49,924 nucleotides of DNA from an uncultured Castellaniella sp. Lineage in GTDB: Bacteria > Pseudomonadota > Gammaproteobacteria > Burkholderiales > Burkholderiaceae_B. Shown piece by piece: positions 1 to 7,553 of the stretch (position 1 is its first letter; each line of letters opens with the position of its first letter). A program made the translations under genes and the position numbers. Location: NCBI RefSeq assembly GCF_937988725.1, contig NZ_CALKHS010000011.1:1-49924 (forward strand). The letters are read 5' to 3'. The notes below the pieces were generated by a model. That model was not told the DNA's origin, did no database searches, and saw nothing but the letters and a program-made list of their open reading frames with translations.

Positions 1-838
1 CGGCGGAGATCTGGCTGGCGGCCGAGGCGATCGAGTCGGCGCCTGTGCGCACTTCGCCCACGGTGTCGTGCAGCTGCTGCGTCATGGTTTCCAGCGCCCG
101 CAGCAGCTGGCCGACTTCGTCCTTGCCGTCGGCCTGGATGTGCTGGCTGAGGTCGCGGCGGGCCACGGATTCGGCCAGATCCACGGCGCGGCGCAGCGGG
201 TGGGTGACGGATCGCGTGACGCGCCAGGCGAAGATCGGGCTGACGATCAGCGCCAGCAGGGCGGCGATGCTCAGGATCAGCATGCCCATCCGGTTGGCTT
301 CGAAGCTTTGTTCGAAGACCTGGTCGGTGTACTGGTTCTGGAAGGCGCTCAGTTGGTCGATGGCGCCGGTGATCTTGCCGCTGAGTTCGGGCATTTCACG
401 ATTGAAGAAGGTCTTGGCCTTGCCAACGTCCCAGTTTTCCAGGAATTTGAAGGCTTCGTCGCGTTTCCGGAAATAGAGATCCTGGTCTGCGAGGGCCTGC
501 TTGTACAGCGCGACGGCCTGGGGATGCTTGATCGAGTCGCCCAGCTGCTTGTGGAGGGATTCGATGCGCGCGTCGGATGCCGCCAGCCCTTCCTTGGCCT
601 TGGCCTGGGCTTCCGGATCGTTCATGTTGGTGGCGGCCAGCGTCAGGTTGTTGTTGACCTCGGTCTGGCGGGCCCACTGCAGAATCATGGCGTTGTTGGC
701 TTCGCGCCCCTGAAGCAGCTGATTGGATGCGTTGCTGTCCAGGATGCGCCACAGGCCGATGCCGGCCATGACCGTCAGCAGCAGGATGACGAAGCCGAAC
801 CCGATCGCCAGACGGGCGCCGATCTTCAGATTTTTCAT
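1..838 (-). CDS. Methyl-accepting chemotaxis protein, N-terminal part (runs off the window)
   Basis: Membrane chemoreceptor that passes ligand signals to the CheA/CheW kinase complex. The reading frame stays open for 279 residues from the ATG at 838 to the window edge. Visible parts are a first membrane segment (about residues 9-30), a helical periplasmic domain of the four-helix-bundle type (31-180), a second membrane segment (184-206) and a HAMP linker (about 207-258) with the typical DEVGQL stretch near 240. The methyl-accepting signalling domain must lie to the left of the window. A good ribosome site (AAGGAC) precedes the start. The ligand cannot be told from the sequence. A long palindrome sits in the leader. 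Confidence 0.9.
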   Translation of the reverse strand, partial: MKNLKIGARLAIGFGFVILLLTVMAGIGLWRILDSNASNQLLQGREANNAMILQWARQTEVNNNLTLAATNMNDPEAQAKAKEGLAASDARIESLHKQLGDSIKHPQAVALYKQALADQDLYFRKRDEAFKFLENWDVGKAKTFFNREMPELSGKITGAIDQLSAFQNQYTDQVFEQSFEANRMGMLILSIAALLALIVSPIFAWRVTRSVTHPLRRAVDLAESVARRDLSQHIQADGKDEVGQLLRALETMTQQLHDTVGEVRTGADSIASAASQISA

Positions 839-858
839 GGATGTCCTTATGGTGTTGC

Positions 859-884
859 CGGCCATCGGGATATCCCGATGGCCG
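859..884. repeat. Perfect 26-base palindrome in the chemoreceptor leader
   Basis: Both halves (859-871 and 872-884) are exact reverse complements, centred on GATATC. It lies 21 bases upstream of the receptor ATG. It could be an operator for a dimeric repressor, or fold into a leader hairpin in the receptor mRNA. There is no T-run on either side that would make it an ordinary terminator. Confidence 0.7.
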
Positions 885-994
885 CGTCGCGCCCGGGCGT
901 CGGCCCGCGCGTCTGTCACAACATATTCCAATATTTATCATTTGCTGCCGATATTGCGGTTAACCCGTATCCGCCACAAAGGCGGATGATCGCT

Positions 995-1023
995 CCGACA
1001 ATGGCGGGCAATTGTTCTAATAT
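995..1023 (+). promoter_or_regulatory. Possible sigma-70 promoter of the aminotransferase-ubiA pair
   Basis: CCGACA at 995-1000 and TAATAT at 1018-1023, each matching four of six consensus bases, are separated by 17 bases. The expected start of transcription is near 1030, about 120 bases before the chosen ATG. The small inverted repeat at 1015-1027 overlaps the -10. Assignment rests on motif match only. Confidence 0.35.
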
Positions 1024-1149
1024 AGAAAGCTTGGAGTTTTCCAAAGCCGGAAAACCCCCCTCATCCGCGCCGGCCGCCCGCCGATCCGGGCTGATCGGTT
1101 CATGCCAATCGGCCGGCTCACAAGGCAGGCTCTCATTCGGGCTTTCATC

Positions 1150-2352
1150 ATGGACACGCTGACTTCCTCCCCCGCTGTTTTTTCCCAACGCGCCAGGCAA
1201 CTCACCAGTTCGGCCATCCGCGAAATTCTCAAGATCACCGAACGCCCCGAAGTCATTTCCTTTGCGGGCGGCCTGCCTTCGCCCGAGGGCTTCCCCATCG
1301 CGGAATTGCAGGCCGCCTTCGACCGCGTGCTGTCCACCCAGGGCGCCACGGCGCTGCAGTACGGCCGCACGGAAGGCTACACCCCCTTGCGCGAATGGGT
1401 GGCGCGGGATCTGTCCCGCGCCGGCGCCCCGATCGATCCCGAGGAAGTCCTGATCGTCTCCGGCTCACAGCAGGCCCTGGACATGCTGGGCAAGCTGTTC
1501 ATCGATCCGGGTTCGAAAGTGCTGGTCGAGGCCCCCAGCTACCTGGGCGCCCTGCAGTCGTTCTCCCTGTTCGAGCCGCAATTCCAGGCCGTGCCCACCG
1601 ATGCGGGCGGCCTGATTCCGGAAGCCCTGGATGACGAACTGTGCCGGGATGCGCGCTTCATCTATGCGCTGCCCAATTTCCAGAACCCGACCGGCCTGAC
1701 GCTGGATCGGGCGCGCCGCCAGGCGCTGGTGGAACGCTGCGCCGCCCTGGGGCTGCCCGTCATCGAAGACGATCCCTACGGCGAACTGCGCTACGGCGGC
1801 GAACCCCAGCCCGGCCTGCTGGAACTGGGGCGCGCCGCGGGCGCGACCGTGATCCGCCTGGGCACCTTCTCCAAGGTGCTGGCGCCGGGCATGCGCCTGG
1901 GCTACGTGGTGGCGCCGCGCGACATCATCGGCAAGCTGGTGCAGATCAAGCAGGCCACCGATCTGCACACGGCCACCGTCACCCAGATGGCGGTCTACGA
2001 AACCGTGCGCAGCGGCTTCCTGGACCAGCACCTGCCCAAGGTCCGCGCCCTGTATCAGCGCCAGTGCGGCTACATGCTCGACGCCCTGCGGCGCTATTTT
2101 CCGGCGGACGCCCATTGGACGCAGCCGCAGGGCGGCATGTTCATCTGGGTCACGCTGCGCGAAGGCATCGATACGACCGAATTGCTGCAGCGGGCCATCG
2201 CCCGCAACGTCGCCTTCGTGCCGGGCGCGCCGTTCTATGCCGGCGTGGACGCTCCGACCAATACGTTGCGGCTCAGCTTCGTCACAGTGCCCGAAGACCG
2301 CATCCGCGTCGGCGTCCAGGTGTTGGGCGAACTGATCGGCCCGGTGGCGTGA
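1150..2352 (+). CDS. PLP-dependent aminotransferase, class I/II (2-aminoadipate/LysN-like)
   Basis: Fold-type I aminotransferase that moves an amino group between an amino acid and a 2-oxo acid. The family features are clear: the early SFAGGLPSPEGFP stretch, NPTG at 179-182, EDDPY at 206-210, the cofactor lysine K242 in FSKVLAPG, and an arginine near the C-terminus in LRLSF that would hold the substrate carboxylate. It lacks the GntR-type HTH domain of MocR regulators. The 400-residue length is normal. I start at the ATG at 1150 because family similarity begins there; an in-frame ATG at 1102 would add 16 unlikely residues. The stop touches the next gene, ubiA. The substrate is not certain. 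Confidence 0.9.
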   Translation: MDTLTSSPAVFSQRARQLTSSAIREILKITERPEVISFAGGLPSPEGFPIAELQAAFDRVLSTQGATALQYGRTEGYTPLREWVARDLSRAGAPIDPEEVLIVSGSQQALDMLGKLFIDPGSKVLVEAPSYLGALQSFSLFEPQFQAVPTDAGGLIPEALDDELCRDARFIYALPNFQNPTGLTLDRARRQALVERCAALGLPVIEDDPYGELRYGGEPQPGLLELGRAAGATVIRLGTFSKVLAPGMRLGYVVAPRDIIGKLVQIKQATDLHTATVTQMAVYETVRSGFLDQHLPKVRALYQRQCGYMLDALRRYFPADAHWTQPQGGMFIWVTLREGIDTTELLQRAIARNVAFVPGAPFYAGVDAPTNTLRLSFVTVPEDRIRVGVQVLGELIGPVA

Positions 2353-2369
2353 GCCCTGATCTGTCCGAC

Positions 2370-3260
2370 ATGCGGCACGACGACTGGGTGGCCCGCTGGC
2401 TGCCGGCCGCCTGGGGGCCTTACGCGCGGCTGTGCCGGCTGGACCGCCCGGTGGGCACCTGGCTGACGCTGCTGCCGGCGCTGGCCGCCCTGGTGCAGGC
2501 CGCCGACGGCTGGCCCACCGTGTGGCGGGTGGTCATCTTTTCGCTGGGCGCGCTGCTGATGCGCGGCGTGGGCTGCACGTTCAACGACATCTTCGACCGC
2601 GATTTCGACCGTCGGGTGGAACGCACGCGCTTTCGCCCGCTGACCAGCGGCCAGCTGACGCTGCGCGCCGCGCTGTGGTTCGCCGCCGCGCAGATGCTGG
2701 TCAGCGCCAGCCTGCTGCTGGCCATCAACGCCTACAGCCGCTGGCTGGCCCTGGCGCTGGTGCCGCTGGTGGTGATCTATCCTCTGTGCAAACGCTTCAC
2801 CTACTGGCCCCAGGCGGTGCTGGGCATGGCCTTCAACTGGGGCATGCTGATGGCCTGGACCGACACGCGGGACATCCTGCCCTGGTACGGCGTGGCCATG
2901 TGGGTGGGGGCGGTGCTGTGGCAGATCGGCTACGACGCCGTTTACGCCTACATCGATCTGCGCGACGATCGCATGCTGGGTCTGAAGTCCGTCGCCATGC
3001 GGTTCGGCGATCGAGGACGCGCCTGGATCGGCGGATTCTATGCCGTCACGGCGGCGCTGTGGACCACGGCAGGCTGGGGCATGGGGATGGATTGGCCATA
3101 CTATGTCGTCATGGCGATCATCGCGGGTCATTTCGTCTGGCAGATGACGGTGTTCGATGTGCGTCATCCCGAACGCGGTCTGCGGATCTTCCGTTCCAAC
3201 ATGCAGGTCGGCGTGCTGCTCATTGTGGCCGGGCTGGCCGGGACCGTCCTGCCCGTCTAG
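2370..3260 (+). CDS. ubiA: 4-hydroxybenzoate octaprenyltransferase
   Basis: Membrane prenyltransferase that attaches the polyprenyl tail to 4-hydroxybenzoate, the second step of ubiquinone synthesis. Both aspartate-rich prenyl-diphosphate motifs are present: NDIFDRDFD at residues 72-80 and DAVYAYIDLRDD at 189-200, set in a protein with about eight hydrophobic helices. Length (296 residues) fits UbiA. The ATG at 2370 is used; an in-frame GTG at 2349 overlaps the stop of the aminotransferase and is a real alternative. Neither start has a good ribosome site, so translation is probably coupled to the upstream gene. UbiC is not adjacent. Confidence 0.95.
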   Translation: MRHDDWVARWLPAAWGPYARLCRLDRPVGTWLTLLPALAALVQAADGWPTVWRVVIFSLGALLMRGVGCTFNDIFDRDFDRRVERTRFRPLTSGQLTLRAALWFAAAQMLVSASLLLAINAYSRWLALALVPLVVIYPLCKRFTYWPQAVLGMAFNWGMLMAWTDTRDILPWYGVAMWVGAVLWQIGYDAVYAYIDLRDDRMLGLKSVAMRFGDRGRAWIGGFYAVTAALWTTAGWGMGMDWPYYVVMAIIAGHFVWQMTVFDVRHPERGLRIFRSNMQVGVLLIVAGLAGTVLPV

Positions 3261-3446
3261 GATCCGGGCCGATCTCCGGTCCCCGGCTCCCGGTTTTCGA
3301 TCATTGGCCCGAGGCCCATGCGGCGCGTTCCGGCCGGCCCCGCATTCCCCGGCGCGGCGGATGGGTTCCTTGGCGTCCGCGCGAAATTGCGGCTAGACTG
3401 ATCCGCAAAGATCAGGGGCTGTCTCCAGGCCCCGGGAGACACCCGA

Positions 3447-5060
3447 ATGGCCGGCAACACCCCCGCAGAAGCGCAACTGGAATTCGACTACGTCATCGTG
3501 GGGGCCGGTTCCGCTGGCTGCTTGCTGGCCAATCGCCTGTCGCGGCAGCACCGCGTCCTGCTGCTCGAGGCCGGCGGCCCCGACGACTGGCGCTGGATCC
3601 ACATCCCCGTCGGCTATCTCTACTGCATCGGCAATCCGCGCACCGACTGGTGCTATCACACGCAGCCCGACCCCGGCCTGAACTACCGCTCGCTGGGCTA
3701 TCCGCGCGGCCGGGTGCTGGGGGGCTCGTCCTCTATCAACGGCATGCTGTATCTGCGCGGGCAGGCGGCCGATTACGACCACTGGGAATCCCTGGGCAAT
3801 CCCGGATGGGCCTGGCGCGACGTGCTGCCGCTGTTCCGCGACGTGGAAGACCATCACGCCGGGGCCAGCGAATTCCACGGCGCCTCGGGCGCCTGGCGGG
3901 TCGAATCCCAGCGCTTGCGCTGGGCCGTGCTGGACGCCTTCCGGGATGCGGCCGCCCAGGCCGGCATCGAACGCACGGATGACTTCAACCGGGGCGACAA
4001 CGCCGGTTGCAACTACTTCGAGGTCAATCAGCGCCGGGGCGTGCGCTGGAATGCGGCCAAGGCCTTCCTGCATCCGGTGATGGGGCGGGACACGCTGCAG
4101 GTGCTGACCGGCGCCTGCGTCGAGCGCATCGAATTTTCCGGGCGCCGCGCCACCGGGGTCGCCTTCGTCCAGGATGGCCTGCGCCGCCATGCCGTGGCGC
4201 GCCGCGAACTGATCCTGGCGGCGGGCGCCATCGGCTCGCCGCAATTGCTGCAGGTGTCGGGCGTCGGGCCGGCCGAACGTTTGCGCCATCTGGGGATTCC
4301 GCTGGTGCACGATCTGCCGGGCGTGGGCGAGAACCTGCAGGATCACCTGCAGCTGCGCATGATCTACCGCCTGCGGAAAGGCCTGACCCTGAACGCCCTG
4401 GCCAATGCCTGGTGGGGCAAGGCCTGGATGGGCCTGCAGTACGCGCTGTGGCGGCGCGGGCCGCTGTCCATGGCGCCGTCGCAGCTGGGGGCCTTCGCCC
4501 GGTCCGATCCGTCCCGCCCCCGCGCCAACCTGGAATACCATGTGCAGCCGCTCTCGCTGGACAAGTTCGGCGATCCGCTGCACCGCTTCCCGGCCATGAC
4601 GGCGTCGGTGTGCAATCTGCAGCCCAGCAGCCGGGGCTATGTGCGCATCACCTCTCCCAACGTGGCGGATCATCCCGACATCCTCTGCAATTATCTGCAG
4701 ACTCCCGAAGACCGCGCGGTGGCGGCCGATGCGCTGCGCCTGACGCGGCGCATCATGGCGCAGCCCGCCCTGGCGCCCTATCAGCCGCGGGAATATCTGC
4801 CCGGCGACGCCGTCCAGACCCAGGAAGCCCTGGAGGCCGCGGCGGGCGATATCGGCACCACCATTTTCCATCCTGTGGGGACATGTAAAATGGGTGTCGA
4901 TTCGTTGGCGGTGGTCGACCCCGAACTGCGTGTGCGGGGGGTGGAAAGCCTGCGGGTGATCGACGCGTCCATCATGCCGGTGATCACCTCGGGCAACACC
5001 AATTCGCCTACTATCATGATTGCCGAAAAAGGCGCCCGTCTGATCCTGGGCGGCGCCTAG
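3447..5060 (+). CDS. GMC-family FAD-dependent oxidoreductase (choline/alcohol dehydrogenase-like)
   Basis: Glucose-methanol-choline family flavoprotein that oxidises an alcohol to an aldehyde or ketone. The FAD dinucleotide fold is at the N-terminus (VIVGAGSAG, residues 16-24), followed by the GMC signature GGSSSINGMLYLRG (92-105), a second signature (GAIGSPQLLQVSG) and the C-terminal catalytic block HPVGTCKMG near 474 with the conserved NTNSPT stretch. Length 537 is typical. GGGAGA lies upstream of the ATG. It stands alone between ubiA and an antiporter, so context does not reveal the substrate; choline dehydrogenase proper would normally neighbour betaine-aldehyde dehydrogenase, which is missing here. 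Confidence 0.9.
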   Translation: MAGNTPAEAQLEFDYVIVGAGSAGCLLANRLSRQHRVLLLEAGGPDDWRWIHIPVGYLYCIGNPRTDWCYHTQPDPGLNYRSLGYPRGRVLGGSSSINGMLYLRGQAADYDHWESLGNPGWAWRDVLPLFRDVEDHHAGASEFHGASGAWRVESQRLRWAVLDAFRDAAAQAGIERTDDFNRGDNAGCNYFEVNQRRGVRWNAAKAFLHPVMGRDTLQVLTGACVERIEFSGRRATGVAFVQDGLRRHAVARRELILAAGAIGSPQLLQVSGVGPAERLRHLGIPLVHDLPGVGENLQDHLQLRMIYRLRKGLTLNALANAWWGKAWMGLQYALWRRGPLSMAPSQLGAFARSDPSRPRANLEYHVQPLSLDKFGDPLHRFPAMTASVCNLQPSSRGYVRITSPNVADHPDILCNYLQTPEDRAVAADALRLTRRIMAQPALAPYQPREYLPGDAVQTQEALEAAAGDIGTTIFHPVGTCKMGVDSLAVVDPELRVRGVESLRVIDASIMPVITSGNTNSPTIMIAEKGARLILGGA

Positions 5061-5070
5061 CTGTACCGAA

Positions 5071-5106
5071 CAGGCGCCCGCCCGTCTGCGGGCGGCGCCT
5101 GGAATT
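5071..5106 (+). terminator. Stem-loop after the GMC oxidoreductase
   Basis: A 13-base-pair GC-rich stem with one bulged C and a TCTG loop begins 10 bases after the stop codon. Only a short AATTT follows, so it may be a weak intrinsic terminator or an mRNA-stabilising hairpin. Confidence 0.45.
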
Positions 5107-5178
5107 TCCCCGGGCCTGCGTTGCCGTTCCCAGAAAGCGGCTCAGGCCCTTTGTCTAGCCCCTTTTTTGGACTCGGAT

Positions 5179-6453
5179 ATGGTCAGTCACACCGAGGTCG
5201 TGGCCAGCGTACTGTTTGCCATCGCCATCATTCATACGTTTTCCGTGCCGGTGTTCGCCCGCCTGGCCAACCAGGGCGGCCGCCATGCCGGCTTATGGCA
5301 TCTGCTGTCCGAAGTCGAGGCCGTTTTCGGCGTGTGGGCCTGTGCGCTGTTCATCTGGATGGGGCTGACGCTGGGGGTCAAGGGTGCGGTCGAATACCTG
5401 GATACCCGCAACTTCACCGAACCGGCCTTCGTGTTCGTCATCATGGTGGTGGCCGCCAGCCGGCCCATCATTGAACTGGTGCATCTGGCGGTGGATGGCG
5501 TGGCGCGGGCGCTGCCGGTCAGCAAGGAACTGGCCCGCTTTTTCGTCATCATGACGCTGGTGCCGCTGTCGGGATCGCTGATCACCGAACCGGCCGCCAT
5601 GACCTTGGCCGCCCTGCTGCTGCGCCAGGCGTATTTCCGCCGCTCGGGACAGGATGGCTTCAAATACCTGACGCTGGGCGTGCTGTTCGTCAATGTGTCC
5701 ATCGGCGGCGTGCTGACGGCCTATGCGGCGCCGCCCGTGCTGATGGTCGCCCAGACCTTCGGCTGGGACACCGCCTTCATGGCCACGCATTTCGGCTGGC
5801 GGGCCGCGGTCGCCGTGCTGTTCAACGGCCTGGTCCTGACCTGGATCTGCCGGCCGTTCCTGCTCAACGGCGACCTGGGCGTGCAGGAAAAGGACCCGGT
5901 CCGCGACCCTGTGTCGTGGGTGGTGATGGCCGTGCACGTGCTGTTCCTGGTGGGGGTGGTGCTGGCCTCGCACCACATCAAGATCTTCCTGGCGCTGCTG
6001 GTGCTGTTCATCGGCTACGCCCACGCCTACAAGCGCCATCAGTCGCCGCTGCTGCTGCGCGAAGGCCTGATGGTGGGGTTCTTCCTGGCGGGGCTGGTGG
6101 TGCTGGGCGGCCTGCAGCAATGGTGGCTGCAGGATCTGCTGGCCGGCCTGTCGCCCTTCGTGCTGTACCTGGGCGCCACGGCCCTGACGGCCGTGACCGA
6201 CAACGCCGCCCTGACCTATCTGGGGTCGCTGGTGGAAGGCACCAACGAACTGTGGCGCTACATGCTGGTCGCGGGGGCCGTGACGGGCGGCGGGCTGACC
6301 GTGATCGCCAATGCGCCCAATCCCGCCGGGTTCTCCATCCTGAAGGGCTGCTTCAGCGACGGCACGATTTCGCCGCTGAAGCTGCTGGGGGCGGCCGCCG
6401 TGCCCACGCTGGTGGCGGCCGTCATGTTCCTGTTGCCCAATTCCTTCAGCTAA
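5179..6453 (+). CDS. Putative Na+/H+ antiporter
   Basis: Polytopic membrane protein of 424 residues with about eleven to twelve hydrophobic segments. It resembles the putative Na+/H+ antiporter family with DUF1504 in older annotation, related to the NhaD/ion-transporter group; the TAVTDNAALTYLGSL and ANAPNPAGF stretches near the C-terminus are characteristic of the conserved ion-binding half. The ATG at 5179 is used; a TTG at 5167 would add four residues. Expected role is sodium or pH homeostasis at the inner membrane, but the ion is inferred from family only. Confidence 0.8.
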   Translation: MVSHTEVVASVLFAIAIIHTFSVPVFARLANQGGRHAGLWHLLSEVEAVFGVWACALFIWMGLTLGVKGAVEYLDTRNFTEPAFVFVIMVVAASRPIIELVHLAVDGVARALPVSKELARFFVIMTLVPLSGSLITEPAAMTLAALLLRQAYFRRSGQDGFKYLTLGVLFVNVSIGGVLTAYAAPPVLMVAQTFGWDTAFMATHFGWRAAVAVLFNGLVLTWICRPFLLNGDLGVQEKDPVRDPVSWVVMAVHVLFLVGVVLASHHIKIFLALLVLFIGYAHAYKRHQSPLLLREGLMVGFFLAGLVVLGGLQQWWLQDLLAGLSPFVLYLGATALTAVTDNAALTYLGSLVEGTNELWRYMLVAGAVTGGGLTVIANAPNPAGFSILKGCFSDGTISPLKLLGAAAVPTLVAAVMFLLPNSFS

Positions 6454-6495
6454 AAGGACTAAAATCCAGGCAGTTCAGATTTCCAGGACACTGTT

Positions 6496-6843
6496 GTGCC
6501 GATTTATGTCTATCGTTGCAGCCACTGCGGTCATCAGCAGGACGTGCTGCAGAAAATGTCCGACCCGCGCCTGACGGTGTGCCCGTCCTGCGGGCAGGCC
6601 ACCTATGAAAAGCAGGTCACGGCGGCGGGTTTCCGCCTGAAGGGCTCGGGCTGGTACGAAACCGATTTCCGGGGCGGGAAGTCCGGCTCGCACTCCGAAG
6701 GGGTGCTGGGTTCGGCCAGCCCCTCGACGCCGGATAACGGCTCGGGCGCCGCGTCCGGCGGCTCTTCCGCAGGGACGTCGGGTTCGGCCTCGCCGGCCGC
6801 CGCGTCCCCCAGCAGCCCCGCGCCGGCCGCCACGCCGGGCTGA
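6496..6843 (+). CDS. FmdB-family zinc-ribbon protein
   Basis: Small protein of 115 residues starting MPIYVYRC, the usual opening of the FmdB family. Two CxxC knuckles (C8/C11 and C29/C32) form a zinc ribbon, and the rest (from about 60) is a low-complexity Gly/Ser/Ala/Pro tail. The start is a GTG with AGGACA upstream. Its stop overlaps the ATG of the DUF502 gene by one base (TGATG), and the run continues to aspS. In related bacteria the same small regulator-like protein precedes aspS; its molecular role is not settled. Confidence 0.9.
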   Translation: MPIYVYRCSHCGHQQDVLQKMSDPRLTVCPSCGQATYEKQVTAAGFRLKGSGWYETDFRGGKSGSHSEGVLGSASPSTPDNGSGAASGGSSAGTSGSASPAAASPSSPAPAATPG

Positions 6844-7508
6844 TGCCCGCTTTGTCATCCATGCGATTTTTCAAGCGCTATTTCGTAACCGGCCTGCTGA
6901 TCTGGCTGCCGCTGGTGATCACCGTCTGGGTGCTGGTGACGCTGGCCCGCACCCTGGGCTCGCTGGTGCCTTCCTTCCTGTCCCCGGAAGTCCTGTTCGG
7001 CGTGGCCATCCCCGGCTTCGAACTGGTGCTGGTGCTGCTCGTCATCCTGGTCACCGGCCTGTTCTGCGCCAATTTCATCGGCCGCGCCATCCTGTCTCGC
7101 TGGGAATCGCTGCTGGGGCGCATTCCGCTAGTGCGCTCCATTTATAATTCGGTCAAGCAGGTCAGCGACACCGTGTTCGCGCCCAACGGCCAGGCGTTTC
7201 GCCAGGCCATCCTGGTGCAGTATCCGCGCCAGGGCGCCTGGACCATCGGTTTCCTGACCGGCGCGCCGTGCGAAGAAATCGCCGGTCTGCTGGCGGGCGA
7301 TTACATCAGCGTGTATGTGCCGACCACGCCCAACCCCACCTCCGGCTTCTTTCTGATGATGCCGCGCGCCGATGTCCAGGTGCTCGACATGTCGGTCGAA
7401 ACCGCCCTGAAATACGTGGTGTCCATGGGGGTGGTGGCGCCGCCCGCGCTGACCCCGCCGCCCACCGTCCGGCCGGCTCCCGCCGCCGACGGCGACGCAC
7501 CGCAGTAA
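6843..7508 (+). CDS. DUF502 family membrane protein
   Basis: Conserved membrane protein of 221 residues with two N-terminal hydrophobic helices (about 13-35 and 58-82), then a soluble domain with the family pattern IPLVRSIYNSVKQV, PTTPNPTSGF and EDVQVLDMSVE-like stretch, and a Pro/Ala-rich tail. Translation is coupled to the preceding gene by the TGATG overlap; an internal ATG at 6861 matches the family N-terminus better and could be the true start. Its function is unknown; the position between fmdB and aspS is conserved in Burkholderiales. Confidence 0.88.
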   Translation: MPALSSMRFFKRYFVTGLLIWLPLVITVWVLVTLARTLGSLVPSFLSPEVLFGVAIPGFELVLVLLVILVTGLFCANFIGRAILSRWESLLGRIPLVRSIYNSVKQVSDTVFAPNGQAFRQAILVQYPRQGAWTIGFLTGAPCEEIAGLLAGDYISVYVPTTPNPTSGFFLMMPRADVQVLDMSVETALKYVVSMGVVAPPALTPPPTVRPAPAADGDAPQ

Positions 7509-7553
7509 TTTCGAACATCCGCAGCATTGCTTTCAAATATTTCGGAGCCATTC

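Larger units (their letters stand above)
839..1149. other. Divergent intergenic region between receptor and aminotransferase genes
   Basis: A 311-base gap without a convincing gene. It holds a perfect 26-base palindrome at 859-884 close to the receptor start, a possible promoter for the rightward aminotransferase at 995-1023, and a small inverted repeat TTCTA-N3-TAGAA at 1015-1027 overlapping that promoter. A stretch near 915-960 is noticeably AT-rich compared with its surroundings, as expected for a promoter zone. Confidence 0.6.
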
